From the NCBI GenBank assembly GCA_017480795.1, contig JAFURY010000021.1:1-32806 (forward strand): 32,806 bases of DNA, in the 5' to 3' direction. The position numbers were made by a program, and so were the translations under genes. The first letter of the stretch is position 1; every line of letters begins with the position of its first letter. Source of the stretch: Succinivibrionaceae bacterium (GTDB lineage: Bacteria; Pseudomonadota; Gammaproteobacteria; Enterobacterales; Succinivibrionaceae). The notes under the pieces were generated by a model. It saw only the letters and a program-made list of their open reading frames with translations, was not told where the DNA came from and ran no database searches. Positions 15,842 to 24,260 of the stretch are shown here, piece after piece.

Positions 15842-17146
15842 ATGTCACTGCTTAAAAACATTGTCCGCAGCTACAACGGCGCCCCGCTGGTGCTGAGAAT
15901 TATTGCGGGCATCATTGTCGGAACCTGTCTGGCCATACTGTGCCGCAAATTCGGAAAGGAATCCGCTCCCGTCGAGATCATGCCGCTGAGTCTCTGCGGG
16001 GCCTGCTTTATCGCCGCCCTCAAGGGCACCGCCCCGATCCTGGTGCTGTTTCTGGTAGCGGATGCGCTGATCGGCTCCCAAAAGGGCTTCGACTCGAAAT
16101 TCGCCAAAATAATATGTCTTTACATCGTATCGACGCTGCTTGCCGCAGTGGTGGCGGTGACCGTCAGTTTTCTTCTGCCGGTGAGCATTGACACGTCCGG
16201 ACAGAGCCAGATCGCGGAGGGTCAGACCCTTACCCTTTCAGGCATTCTCAAGGACGCCATCAGCGGCGTTTTCTCGAATCCGGCGGAGGCTGTGGCCAAT
16301 GGCAAATTTCTCAGCATACTCTTCTGGGCCGGAGTCATCGGCATCGCGCTGAAGACCTGCGCGGGAGAGGCCACCCGATCCGTCATTCACGATCTGAGCG
16401 TCGCCTTCACCAGACTGGTGGCATGGATCATCAACCTGGCGCCTATCGGCATTATGGGCCTGGTCTTTGATGCGGTATCCTCCAGCGGCATGGACATATT
16501 CAGGCTCTACGGCAGTCTGGTGCTGTCCCTGGTGATTTCGATGACCCTGGTGGCGCTGGTTACCAATCCTCTCATCGCGGGCATTGCCATGCGGGCGAAC
16601 CCTTATCCGCTGATCTTCACCGCCCTGAAGGAAAGCGGAGTCACCGCCTTCTTCACCCGCAGCTCAGCCGCCAATATCCCCATCAATCTCAGACTCTGCA
16701 GGAGACTCAGGATCAACGAGGAAATCTACTCGGTGTCAATCCCGCTGGGAGCTACCGTCAACATGTGCGGCGCCGCGGTCACCATCACCGTCATGACCCT
16801 TGCCACGGTCAATTCCATGGGTCTTGAAGTCAGTTTCCTGCAGGCGGCGCTGCTGTGCGGCATCTCGGTGCTGGCGGCCTGCGGCACCTCCGGCGTCGCC
16901 GGCGGCTCGCTGCTGCTGATCCCGCTGGCCTGCTCGGTCTTCGGCATTCCATACGACACCGCCATGGTCACCGTGGGCATCGGCTTCATCATCGGCGTTG
17001 TCCAGGACAGCATGGAAACCGCTCTCAACTCCTCAAGCGACGTGGTGTTCACCGCCGCCGCGGAGTATTGCGAATTAAGAAAGGAAGGAAAGCCGATTCC
17101 GGACTGCCTTGCTCTGCCGTCCGAAGACAGCGGCAGGAAACAGTAG
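15842..17146 (+). CDS. sstT: Serine/threonine:Na+ symporter SstT
   Basis: 434 aa, DAACS family (SLC1-like) inner-membrane transporter. It shows the family's hairpin and binding motifs: AFFTRSSAANIPINL (the SSS-like HP1 tip), GATVNMCGAAVTI (NMxG motif of TM7), AACGTSGVAGGS (HP2) and the long hydrophobic segments between them. Length is close to E. coli SstT (414 aa), with a C-terminal hydrophilic tail. SD AAGGT lies about 8 nt before the ATG. It takes up serine and threonine, a common carbon source route in gut anaerobes. It is a single-gene unit, divergent from lolB and convergent with ppa. Confidence 0.94.
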   Translation: MSLLKNIVRSYNGAPLVLRIIAGIIVGTCLAILCRKFGKESAPVEIMPLSLCGACFIAALKGTAPILVLFLVADALIGSQKGFDSKFAKIICLYIVSTLLAAVVAVTVSFLLPVSIDTSGQSQIAEGQTLTLSGILKDAISGVFSNPAEAVANGKFLSILFWAGVIGIALKTCAGEATRSVIHDLSVAFTRLVAWIINLAPIGIMGLVFDAVSSSGMDIFRLYGSLVLSLVISMTLVALVTNPLIAGIAMRANPYPLIFTALKESGVTAFFTRSSAANIPINLRLCRRLRINEEIYSVSIPLGATVNMCGAAVTITVMTLATVNSMGLEVSFLQAALLCGISVLAACGTSGVAGGSLLLIPLACSVFGIPYDTAMVTVGIGFIIGVVQDSMETALNSSSDVVFTAAAEYCELRKEGKPIPDCLALPSEDSGRKQ

Positions 17147-17381
17147 ACCGAAACGAGCCCTCTCTATCGGCGCCGCTCATCGGTCGCATCGCCCGTTCTG
17201 GCGGCCGGACGTTTCCCGCAAGGCGGACCAGCGCCAGCCTATGCTCGTGGAAATCCGGCGCGCGGAAAAACCGGCCTTTGCCAAACAAAACCGTTGCAAA
17301 GGACAACCTCTGCTTTTGAAGGAACGTCGGCTCCGCCAAGTGCCGCCCGATATTCTAAATCCGAAACGATTAAATGAAAAA

Positions 17382-17407
17382 TCCCCGCATGAGGCGGGGA
17401 CTTTTTT
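17382..17407 (+). terminator. Bidirectional terminator between sstT and ppa
   Basis: TCCCCGC (17382-17388) pairs with GCGGGGA (17394-17400) around ATGAG. On the + strand C plus seven T's follow. On the - strand TTTTT follows the stem, so it serves both sstT and ppa. The 230 bases between the sstT stop and this stem hold nothing recognisable. Confidence 0.88.
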
Positions 17408-17427
17408 TGAAAACGTATCTTGGTTTA

Positions 17428-17967
17428 TTACTTCTTGAGAGACTGCTGATAGCGGGTAGCGGCATCAAGAATTTCCTTTTCGGCGGCTTCGCGATCCGAC
17501 CAGCCTTCAATCTTGACCCACTTGCCTTCCTCAAGTTCCTTGTAACGGGAGAAGAAGTGCTCGATCTGCTGCTTCAGAAGCTCAGGGATATCGGCAAGCC
17601 CCTGAACCGGCTCGTAAATCTTGGAAACCTTGGAATGAGGAACCGCAATAAGCTTCGCATCCGAACCGGCCTCGTCGGTCATGTGCAGAATGCCTACAGG
17701 ACGGCAGCGGATCACGGAGCCTGGCAGCAGAGGATATCTGGTCGGAACAAGAACGTCCAGCGGATCGCCGTCAGGAGAAAGAGTCTGATTGATGAAACCG
17801 TAGTTGCATGGATAGAACATAGGAGTCGCCATGAAGCGGTCCACGAAAATGGCGCCGGTCTCATGATCAACCTCGTACTTTACAGGATCGGAATTCTGCG
17901 GAATTTCAATAACCGCATAGATGTCTTCAGGAAGAGACTTGCCTGCCGGAATTTTTTCTAAGTTCAT
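17428..17967 (-). CDS. ppa: Inorganic pyrophosphatase (family I)
   Basis: 179 aa. It hydrolyses PPi released by biosynthetic reactions. It is very close to E. coli Ppa (176 aa): [20 protein letters not shown] at the N-terminus, [12 protein letters not shown], the metal-binding [24 protein letters not shown] and the C-terminal GKWVKIEGW. An in-frame ATG 24 bases upstream exists, but the start at 17967 has AAGGA 7 nt before it and matches the family. It is monocistronic, with its own promoter and terminator. Confidence 0.96.
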   Translation of the reverse strand: MNLEKIPAGKSLPEDIYAVIEIPQNSDPVKYEVDHETGAIFVDRFMATPMFYPCNYGFINQTLSPDGDPLDVLVPTRYPLLPGSVIRCRPVGILHMTDEAGSDAKLIAVPHSKVSKIYEPVQGLADIPELLKQQIEHFFSRYKELEEGKWVKIEGWSDREAAEKEILDAATRYQQSLKK

Positions 17968-17985
17968 TGTTGTTCCTTTTGAAAT

Positions 17986-17997
17986 AAACACGTGTTT
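17986..17997. promoter_or_regulatory. Palindrome AAACACGTGTTT in the ppa leader
   Basis: A perfect 12-bp palindrome just upstream of the ppa ribosome site and downstream of its promoter, a position suited to a repressor or an mRNA fold. Confidence 0.35.
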
Positions 17998-18022
17998 TTA
18001 TTTGCATACAGCAACTTGTCTT

Positions 18023-18051
18023 ATCTTAACTGCAATGAGTTTTGTTTACAA
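18023..18051 (-). promoter_or_regulatory. Promoter of ppa
   Basis: On the - strand TTGTAA (complement of 18046-18051), 17 bases, then TAAGAT (complement of 18023-18028). Each hexamer matches consensus at 4 of 6 positions. Confidence 0.5.
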
Positions 18052-18181
18052 TTAGCCGCGCATCCTGAAGTTATAAAAACTGTACGGATATCACAGGCGG
18101 TCGCAGCGCTCGGACGCAGGTAGCCGAAGAAAGCCCACAGCGTCTTGCGGCCGGATCGGCGGCGAAGACCGACGAAAAACG

Positions 18182-18212
18182 AAAAAAGGGATCGCACAAT
18201 GATGCGATCCCT
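18182..18212 (-). terminator. Rho-independent terminator of qmcA-nfeD
   Basis: AGGGATCGCA and TGCGATCCCT (complements of 18203-18212 and 18187-18196) make a 10-bp stem with a 6-nt loop, followed on the - strand by six T's. A second small hairpin (CAGG-TTTTT-CCTG) lies just before it. Confidence 0.92.
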
Positions 18213-18262
18213 CAGGTCAGGAAAAACCTGACATTGGCAGATGATACGAATTCAGGCTCGGC

Positions 18263-18718
18263 CTAGCTGATTTTTTCCACCACCGGCCTTGAGGTTTCCG
18301 GATCGATGGACACCACTCTGACCCGTTCCCCCACCTGATAGGCGACTCCCCGGACGGAGGAGCTGGCGAGACAGACGCTGTCCTTGACCGCAATCTTGAA
18401 GGAGCCGTCGCTGCCGACTTCCGTCACCTGGGTTTCAAGACCCTTGAGAGCGTCATGGCCGGCATTGGGCTGATAGGTCTCGTTAATGCCGGTGCGTCTG
18501 ATACGTATGAAATATCTCAGCAGCCAGAGGATCACGGATATCATGGCGACAATGCCGAAGACGATGCACTGCCAGCTGAAGGAAATGTCGGCGCAGAAGG
18601 TCACTACCGCCGTAAACAGCGCGGCGCCGCCCAGAAACATGAGAAAGAAATCCGTTCCTGCGATTTCAGCCGCCATAAGCGCGAAGGCGATGATCAGCCA
18701 GATGTATGCCCCGTTCAT
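18263..18718 (-). CDS. NfeD-family membrane protein (partner of QmcA)
   Basis: 151 aa. Two or three hydrophobic segments lie in the first 70 residues (about 5-20, 27-42, 48-68), followed by a soluble OB-fold-like domain ending in GVAYQVGERVRVVSIDPETS, the NfeD C-terminal signature. This is the short, YbbJ-like form without the ClpP-type protease domain. NfeD proteins work with SPFH proteins in membrane microdomains. The start overlaps the qmcA stop by 4 nt (ATGA), and the pair ends at a strong terminator. Confidence 0.85.
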   Translation of the reverse strand: MNGAYIWLIIAFALMAAEIAGTDFFLMFLGGAALFTAVVTFCADISFSWQCIVFGIVAMISVILWLLRYFIRIRRTGINETYQPNAGHDALKGLETQVTEVGSDGSFKIAVKDSVCLASSSVRGVAYQVGERVRVVSIDPETSRPVVEKIS

Positions 18719-19641
18719 AGCTGACCCTTATTGTTGATTTCCTTGACCAGCTGGGAGATGCCGCCGATGGAGCCGATGACGCTGGATGCGTCAAGCGGCA
18801 TCAGCACCACCTTGGCGTTGTCGGCTGAACCGATGGACATGAGAGCCTCGGTGTATTTCTGAGCCACGAAGTAGTTGATGGCCTGGGTGTTGCCGTCCTT
18901 GATGGCGTCTGAGACCATGGTGGTGGCCCGGGCTTCGGCCTCGGCGGATCTTTCTCTGGCCTCGGCGGCAAGGAAGGCCGCGGCCTTTTCGCCCTCGGAC
19001 TTGAGGATCTGGGACTGCTTCTCGCCCTCGGACTTCAGGATCTGTGCCTGACGGATACCCTCGGCCTCCAGAATGGTGGCGCGCTTGGTTCGCTCGGCCT
19101 TCAGCTGGGCGCTCATGGACTCCATGACGTCATGGGACACGTTGATATCGCGGATATCGATACGGGTGACCTTCACGCCCCAGACTTCGGTGGCCTTGTC
19201 CACCACCTGAAGGAGATCGCGGTTGATGGTGTCGCGCTGGGAAAGCATCTGATCCAGCTCCATGGAGCCCAGCACGGAACGCAGCTGGGTGTTCACCAGC
19301 TGGCAGATGGAGTTGAAGTAGTCGTTGACCTCGTAGACGCACTTGGCGGCGTTGTACACCTGAATGAAGCAGATGGCGTCGATTTTGGCGTTGACGTTGT
19401 CATGGGTGAACACGTCCTGGGGCGGGATGGTCATGGCGGTTTCCTTCATATCCACCTTTTTGTAGATCCGATCTATGAAAGGGATCAGGATATGAAGACC
19501 GGGCTTGAGCGTGCACTGATACTTTCCAAGACGCTCGATGACAAACTCGTATCCCTGGCCGACCACGCAGATCGACTTGAAAACGGACACCACCACAAAG
19601 ATCAGAAAGGCCAGAACGACCATGGCAAAAAAGGACGACAC
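18715..19641 (-). CDS. qmcA: SPFH/stomatin-like protein QmcA
   Basis: 308 aa. An N-terminal membrane anchor (about 5-22) is followed by the SPFH domain: GYEFVIERLGKYQCTLKPGL, HILIPFIDRI, VFTHDNVNAKIDA and LDQMLSQRDTIN. A long Ala/Glu-rich coiled coil (about 185-240) comes next. Within it the eight residues ILKSEGEK occur twice in tandem, and the DNA repeat is nearly exact, so the rod may vary in length. QmcA forms large inner-membrane cages. The start is GTG with GGAGG 5 nt upstream, so no ATG is needed. It forms an operon with the overlapping nfeD-like gene. Confidence 0.92.
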   Translation of the reverse strand: MSSFFAMVVLAFLIFVVVSVFKSICVVGQGYEFVIERLGKYQCTLKPGLHILIPFIDRIYKKVDMKETAMTIPPQDVFTHDNVNAKIDAICFIQVYNAAKCVYEVNDYFNSICQLVNTQLRSVLGSMELDQMLSQRDTINRDLLQVVDKATEVWGVKVTRIDIRDINVSHDVMESMSAQLKAERTKRATILEAEGIRQAQILKSEGEKQSQILKSEGEKAAAFLAAEARERSAEAEARATTMVSDAIKDGNTQAINYFVAQKYTEALMSIGSADNAKVVLMPLDASSVIGSIGGISQLVKEINNKGQL

Positions 19642-19717
19642 TTATTCCTCCGGTTGAAAAAGCTGGACCCATAAACTCGCGCAGGCAACCGGAAGCTTTT
19701 TGCCCCGGCTCCTTATG

Positions 19718-19748
19718 AATATATGCTGTCGGTTTGCCGGATTTTCAA
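19718..19748 (-). promoter_or_regulatory. Possible promoter of qmcA-nfeD
   Basis: On the - strand TTGAAA (complement of 19743-19748), 19 bases, then TATATT (complement of 19718-19723); shifting by one gives ATATAT at 18-base spacing. It is located between the upstream operon's terminator and the qmcA start. Confidence 0.35.
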
Positions 19749-19761
19749 CGTTTCGCCGGTG

Positions 19762-19782
19762 AAAAACCGCTTTTGCGGTTTT
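19762..19782 (-). terminator. Likely terminator of the exeA...yadGH operon
   Basis: AAAACCGC (19763-19770) and GCGGTTTT (19775-19782) form an 8-bp stem with a TTTT loop; on the - strand the stem runs into TTTTTC. It lies about 115 bases after the stop of the last gene. The 19783-19895 stretch has no other feature that I can support. Confidence 0.6.
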
Positions 19783-19895
19783 GCCCGGGGTTGGAAAACG
19801 AGAGAAGGAAGAATGGAAGAGCCGCCGGGACCAGGCTCCGGCGCGCCAGAAGAATTTCCGTTCAGATCGCGATAAAACGGATCAGAAGCTGAGGC

Positions 19896-20396
19896 CTACG
19901 AATTTGACCGGTTCCTCAGTTCGTCCGGATCAAGCTCCGATACGACAAGATCGCTTACCATGGCGTTGCGGGATCTGAACGCCTCGTTCACCGCGCTCTC
20001 AAGACACGGAAGGATCTCTTTCCAGTCAGGCTCATCCTGATCTTCGGTCTCAAGACGCTGCTTGAGCATGCAGGCAAGAGTACCCACCAGTTCCTCTAAA
20101 TCTTCATGAACCTCCGGCGTCACCTTATCCTCCTCCACCACGCCAACGGTTCCCCTCAGCAGGAAGGAGAGATCGTCCACAACAAACTCGCACAGTTTTA
20201 TGTTTCTCTCCCGCACTCTGACCAGTCCCAGGCTTTTGTCGACAAAAGGAATGAGAAAATCCAGTCCAGGGCGCATGATCACCACATGATCCCGTCGTCT
20301 GACCACCAGCACGCAGTCGTCAGGAACGTAGCGGATGACAAAATACGAACAAAGCGCCATGAACAGAAGAAAAACAGCAATTATCCCGACAATCAT
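19896..20396 (-). CDS. Short SPFH-domain membrane protein lacking the coiled coil
   Basis: 166 aa. A single N-terminal membrane segment (about 2-20, IVGIIAVFLLFMALCSYFVI) leads into a half SPFH domain: VPDDCVLVVRRRDHVVIMRPGL and DFLIPFVDKSLGLVRVRERN, the same order as in stomatins. After a FLLRGTVGVVEE segment the protein becomes acidic and helical, and it ends without the long coiled-coil rod. It is therefore a truncated or minimal SPFH protein, not a full QmcA copy. The start is chosen at 20396: ATG shares bases with the yadH stop (ATGA). A longer reading in this frame, back to 20858, is only the shadow of yadH. It could localise the YadGH exporter; that is inference from the overlap only. 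Confidence 0.6.
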   Translation of the reverse strand: MIVGIIAVFLLFMALCSYFVIRYVPDDCVLVVRRRDHVVIMRPGLDFLIPFVDKSLGLVRVRERNIKLCEFVVDDLSFLLRGTVGVVEEDKVTPEVHEDLEELVGTLACMLKQRLETEDQDEPDWKEILPCLESAVNEAFRSRNAMVSDLVVSELDPDELRNRSNS

Positions 20397-21163
20397 CCTA
20401 TCAGCCCCCGTCCGCGTCTGAGCAGCGCCACCGCCCAGAGAAAAAACATCAGCATTACCCCGAACACCACCAGATACGACAGCCCCACCGGAGCATCCTC
20501 CACCCCGGAAAATCCGTATCTGAAGGTGCTTATCACATAAAGAAGCGGATTGAACCGCGAAAGGCCGGCCCAGAAGGACGGCAGCAGATCCAGGGTATAG
20601 AAGACTCCCCCCAGATAGATCAGCGGAGTAAGCAGCAGCGTCGGGATCACCGAAATGTCGTCGAAGCTTTTGGCATACACCGCGTTGATGAAACCGGCCA
20701 GGGAAAACAGCACCGATGCCAGCAGCGGCATCAGAAGCGCATGAAAGGGCGAAAAAACCCCAATGCTGGTGAAATTCACGGCCACCAGCAGCACCAGAGC
20801 CCCCACCAGCACCCCCCGGATGACGCCGCCTGTGACAAAGCCCAGCACAATCAGCCACATGGGCACGGGAGCCACCAGAACCTCTTCGATGTACTTCTGA
20901 AAACGGGCGCTGTACATGGATGAGGCCACGTTGGTATAGGAGCAGATCACCACCGACATCATCACCAGACCCGGCATCATGAAATCGGTGTAGTTAAGCG
21001 ATGCCATGGAGCCGATGCGCCCGCCCATGAGGCTGCCGAAAATAATGAAGTAAAGAGCCGTGTTCACCATAGGCGGCAGGAGAGTCCGGAACCAGACCCG
21101 GGAAAAGCGCAGCACCTCCCGGCGGACCATGGTGAGATAGGCGATGGCATAGGAGGATATCAT
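20393..21163 (-). CDS. yadH: ABC-2 type exporter permease, YadH-like
   Basis: 256 aa with six hydrophobic segments. Family marks include SLMGGRIG, MPGLVMMSVVICSYTN, FQKYIEEVLVAPVP (the cytoplasmic coupling element of ABC-2 permeases) and TLLLTPLIYLGGVFY. It pairs with the ATPase encoded immediately upstream, overlapping it by 4 nt (ATGA). The substrate of YadGH is unknown in general; drug- or lipid-type export is usually supposed. Confidence 0.88.
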   Translation of the reverse strand: MISSYAIAYLTMVRREVLRFSRVWFRTLLPPMVNTALYFIIFGSLMGGRIGSMASLNYTDFMMPGLVMMSVVICSYTNVASSMYSARFQKYIEEVLVAPVPMWLIVLGFVTGGVIRGVLVGALVLLVAVNFTSIGVFSPFHALLMPLLASVLFSLAGFINAVYAKSFDDISVIPTLLLTPLIYLGGVFYTLDLLPSFWAGLSRFNPLLYVISTFRYGFSGVEDAPVGLSYLVVFGVMLMFFLWAVALLRRGRGLIG

Positions 21164-22068
21164 GAGGACCTCCCGCCGCTGCAGGAAAGAAAGTAGTCCT
21201 CAAGGCCCCCGCCACGGGATCTGACGGCCAGCACCCGGCAGCCTCTTGAGGCAAGGGCCGTCACCGCCCGGGAGATGTCCTCCGATGCGCTGTCGTAGGT
21301 GTATTCGGCGCAGTTGGGACCGCATGGCTCAAGAGGAAGATCCAGATCCGCCGGAGGCGGTCCTGAGAGTTCGAACACCACCGTTCTGGTGACAAGTTTC
21401 GAGCTCAGCTCCGCCACCGAGCCCTCGGCGCAGATCCTGCCGTCCTTCAGCACCGCAGCGCGGCTGCAGAGTTCCTCCACCTCGTCAAAGTAGTGGGAGG
21501 CCAGCAGCACGGCGGCTCCTTCGCGGTTGAGCTGCCGCAGAAAATCCCAGATCATGTGGCGGGCCTCCACGTCGACTCCGGCGGTAGGCTCGTCCAGCAC
21601 CAGCAGTCCCGGTTGCGAGATCACCGCCCTAGCCAGCATCATGCGCTTTTTCAGGCCTCCGGAGAGATTGCGGGTCTGGGCGAGCCGGACATGGTCAAGC
21701 TCCAGGATCCGAAAAAGCCTATCGGCCCGCTGTCTGGCCTCCTTACGGCCGATGCCGTAAAAGCCGGCCTGATCCAGCACCACGTTTTCCACGGTTTCAA
21801 ACTGACTGAAGTTGTAGTCCTGAGCCATCAGGGCCACCCGGCGCCTGGCTCTGAGGGGATGCGCATCGGAATCCTCGCCGAAAATGGCCACCGTTCCCCC
21901 GCTCTTGCGGACAAGTCCGGTGATTATGCCGATGGTCGTGGTTTTGCCGGCGCCGTTGTGACCCAGCAGCGCCGTGAAGCCGCCTGCGGGGATCTGAAGA
22001 TCAAGCCCCGCCAGCACCTCTTTGTCGCCGTAGCTTTTATGCAGATCACTGATCTGAAGAGCCAGCAT
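21160..22068 (-). CDS. yadG: ABC exporter ATPase, YadG-like
   Basis: 302 aa. Complete nucleotide-binding domain: Walker A GHNGAGKTTT, Q-loop in LMAQDYNFSQ, signature LSGGLKKRM, Walker B LLVLDEPTAGVD and switch histidine in LLASHYFDE. The C-terminal ~85 residues form the extra domain seen in CcmA/YadG-type ATPases. SD GGAG lies close to the ATG. The gene begins 23 nt inside the 3' end of mpl, an unusually long overlap that suggests strict coupling. Confidence 0.92.
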   Translation of the reverse strand: MLALQISDLHKSYGDKEVLAGLDLQIPAGGFTALLGHNGAGKTTTIGIITGLVRKSGGTVAIFGEDSDAHPLRARRRVALMAQDYNFSQFETVENVVLDQAGFYGIGRKEARQRADRLFRILELDHVRLAQTRNLSGGLKKRMMLARAVISQPGLLVLDEPTAGVDVEARHMIWDFLRQLNREGAAVLLASHYFDEVEELCSRAAVLKDGRICAEGSVAELSSKLVTRTVVFELSGPPPADLDLPLEPCGPNCAEYTYDSASEDISRAVTALASRGCRVLAVRSRGGGLEDYFLSCSGGRSS

Positions 22069-23425
22069 CCGCTCCCAGCTCCTTCAGCAGCCGGCGGTGA
22101 ATTCCGTTGAACCCGCCGTTGCTCATGATCAGAATGCTGTCGCCCGCCTTCGCCTCAGATGTCACGTCGCGAACCAGCTTTTCAAAATCCTCCTCCACCG
22201 CGACCGGCACGGAAGCGGTTCTTGCGATGACTCCGGCATCCCAGGAAATGCTGTCGGGAGCGTATACAAACGCCCGATCGGCTCCCGCCAGCGCCGGTCC
22301 GATGAGATCCCGGTGAACCCCCATCTTCATGGTGTTGGATCTCGGCTCCAGCACGGCGATGATTCTGGCCTGCGTCCCCACGCTGGCCCTCAGGCCGTCC
22401 AGCGTGGTGCGGATGGCCGTCGGATGATGGGCGAAATCGTCATAGACCTTAACGCCCCGCGCCTGGCCCACCAGCTCAAGGCGCCGCTTCGGCATAACGA
22501 AGGAGCCCAGGGCTTTTGCGGCATCCTCGGGCTTTATGCCGATCTTTTCGGCGGCCGCCATCACCATCAGCGCGTTGTGAACGTTGTGTCTGCCCACGCC
22601 TTTCCAGCGCACCTCGGCAACCTTTGCGCCCTCCCGGAGAACCTCGAAGGCGCTGCCGTCGGCCTCAAGGAGTCTGGCATTGAAAACTCCGTTCTCTCCG
22701 TCCTCCCGCTCCAGGTTGCTCCAGCAGCCCATGGCCAGGGCCTTTTCGAGATTTTCATCGCCGGCGGCCGATATCACCCAGCCCTCCGACGGAATGATCC
22801 TCACCAGATGGTGGAACTGACGCTGAATGTCCTCCACCGAGGAGAAAATGTCCGCATGATCGTATTCCAGATTGTTGAGGATCTGGACGTTGGGATGATA
22901 GTGAACGAACTTGGATCTCTTGTCGAAAAATGCGCAGTCGTACTCGTCGGCTTCGATGACAAAGTACCGGCCGCCGGTTACCCGGGCGGAAACGTCAAAG
23001 CACTCCGGCACGCCGCCGATGAGGAAGGACGGGTTCATCCCGGCCTGCTCCAGCACCCAGGCCAGCATGGTGGCGGTGGTGGTCTTGCCGTGGGTGCCGG
23101 CGACGCCCAGCACGAAGCTCTTCTTCAGCACGTATTCCTCAAGCCATCCGGGACCCGAGGTGTACGGCAGACGGCGAGTGAGCATGTGCTCGACGCATGG
23201 ATTGCCACGTTTCATGGCGTTGCCCACCACAACCAGATCCGGTGCCGGCTCCAGCTGCTTCGGATCGTAGCCCTGAATGATTTCGATCCCCTGCTGCTCC
23301 AGCTGGGTGCTCATGGGAGGGTAGACATTGGCATCGGAGCCTGTGACCTCAAAGCCCATCTGACGGGCGATCTGTGCGATACCGCCCATAAAGGTTCCGC
23401 AGATGCCAAGAATATGTATGCGCAT
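22046..23425 (-). CDS. mpl: UDP-MurNAc:L-Ala-gamma-D-Glu-meso-DAP ligase (murein recycling)
   Basis: 459 aa, Mur ligase family. It attaches recovered tripeptide to UDP-MurNAc. The N-terminal Rossmann part (IHILGICGTFMGGIAQIA), the ATP loop GVAGTHGKTTTATM, the central EADEYDCAFFDKRSKF, LNNLEYDHADIF, and the C-terminal YDDFAHHPTAI are all as in E. coli Mpl (457 aa). SD AGAGGA is 9 nt before the ATG. It sits 13 nt after the unknown membrane protein and overlaps yadG, within the long envelope operon. Its substrate contains DAP, made by the pathway that starts with dapA elsewhere in the window. Confidence 0.96.
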   Translation of the reverse strand: MRIHILGICGTFMGGIAQIARQMGFEVTGSDANVYPPMSTQLEQQGIEIIQGYDPKQLEPAPDLVVVGNAMKRGNPCVEHMLTRRLPYTSGPGWLEEYVLKKSFVLGVAGTHGKTTTATMLAWVLEQAGMNPSFLIGGVPECFDVSARVTGGRYFVIEADEYDCAFFDKRSKFVHYHPNVQILNNLEYDHADIFSSVEDIQRQFHHLVRIIPSEGWVISAAGDENLEKALAMGCWSNLEREDGENGVFNARLLEADGSAFEVLREGAKVAEVRWKGVGRHNVHNALMVMAAAEKIGIKPEDAAKALGSFVMPKRRLELVGQARGVKVYDDFAHHPTAIRTTLDGLRASVGTQARIIAVLEPRSNTMKMGVHRDLIGPALAGADRAFVYAPDSISWDAGVIARTASVPVAVEEDFEKLVRDVTSEAKAGDSILIMSNGGFNGIHRRLLKELGADAGSSDQ

Positions 23426-23438
23426 GATTCAGAATCCT

Positions 23439-24257
23439 CTAATAATCCTCGAAGGAAGGAATGATTTTCAGCTCCCTCAGCAGCACCGCCGCGGCGGAGG
23501 GAACCAAAAGCCAGGCCATAACAACGGCGTTCTGCTTCAGCATTTCGCCGGAAAAGCCGTATTTTACAAGCATGTGCGTTCCAAGCGTCGCGGCCACCAT
23601 CAGTGCCAGACTCCCCACCATCGCGATACCGCTGTTGAAAATGCAGATCATGGCGAAGATCCAGCAGGCCGCAAGACAGATGCCAGGATCGGCGGACAGC
23701 TCGATTCTCAGCTCCTCGGATTTCAGTCCCAGCTGGGGAACCAGCGCCACCATCGCCGTGGTAAGGACAATGAACCCGAACACGGCCACATCGGCGGAGA
23801 TCTGGCCCCTGCGGTCGATGCCGGCGATCTCCTCCTTGGAAAGATATTTCTCCGTCGAGCCGCTCATGTAGATGACATGATTTTTGTTGTGCAGTTTTTT
23901 GCGGTAGTTGTAAAGAATCCGGCTGACCATCAGCTTGTAAAGAAACACCAGCGTGGCGATGACGCCGGTAAGAATGAACACGAACTGGTAGGCCACGTAG
24001 CTCGCCACCACCTGATCGAGATTTTTCATGAACAGGTCGCGGTACTCGTAGGCTCCCAGGGCCACCGCTCCCGCCAGGGGCAGAAGAATGCAGGTGAACA
24101 TGGTTTTGCTCAGGGAGTAGCCCTTTTCGTAGCGAAATGCCAGCAGCAGCAGAATAACGCAATAGCCGATGATGAAGGAGTACTCCCGGCCCTCGTAGGA
24201 ATGGGAGAAGATCAGAAAAGTGGCGATAATGCCAGCAAGCGCGTTCAGCAGAAACAT
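23439..24257 (-). CDS. Multi-pass membrane protein of unknown function
   Basis: 272 aa. I do not recognise the family. About eight hydrophobic segments are visible (roughly 3-18, 27-42, 52-70, 86-106, 152-172, 187-204, 208-228, 244-262). A charged cytoplasmic-looking loop (about 110-150) contains YNYRKKLHNKNHVIYM and EKYLSKEEIAGIDRRG. No transporter or enzyme motif stands out. The start lies 3 nt after the apbE stop with GGAGGA upstream inside the apbE 3' end, so it is translationally linked to apbE, and mpl follows 13 nt later. The coupling to apbE/nqrM could point to respiration or cofactor export, but this is only context. Confidence 0.7.
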   Translation of the reverse strand: MFLLNALAGIIATFLIFSHSYEGREYSFIIGYCVILLLLAFRYEKGYSLSKTMFTCILLPLAGAVALGAYEYRDLFMKNLDQVVASYVAYQFVFILTGVIATLVFLYKLMVSRILYNYRKKLHNKNHVIYMSGSTEKYLSKEEIAGIDRRGQISADVAVFGFIVLTTAMVALVPQLGLKSEELRIELSADPGICLAACWIFAMICIFNSGIAMVGSLALMVAATLGTHMLVKYGFSGEMLKQNAVVMAWLLVPSAAAVLLRELKIIPSFEDY

Positions 24258-24260
24258 TCT

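Noticed and set aside
20397..20858. N-terminal extension of the short SPFH protein
   Set aside because: The extension is the shifted frame of yadH. The ATGA overlap start at 20396 gives a normal membrane anchor at the N-terminus.
22097..23464. A 455-codon open frame on the + strand
   Set aside because: Antisense to mpl, which is unambiguous.
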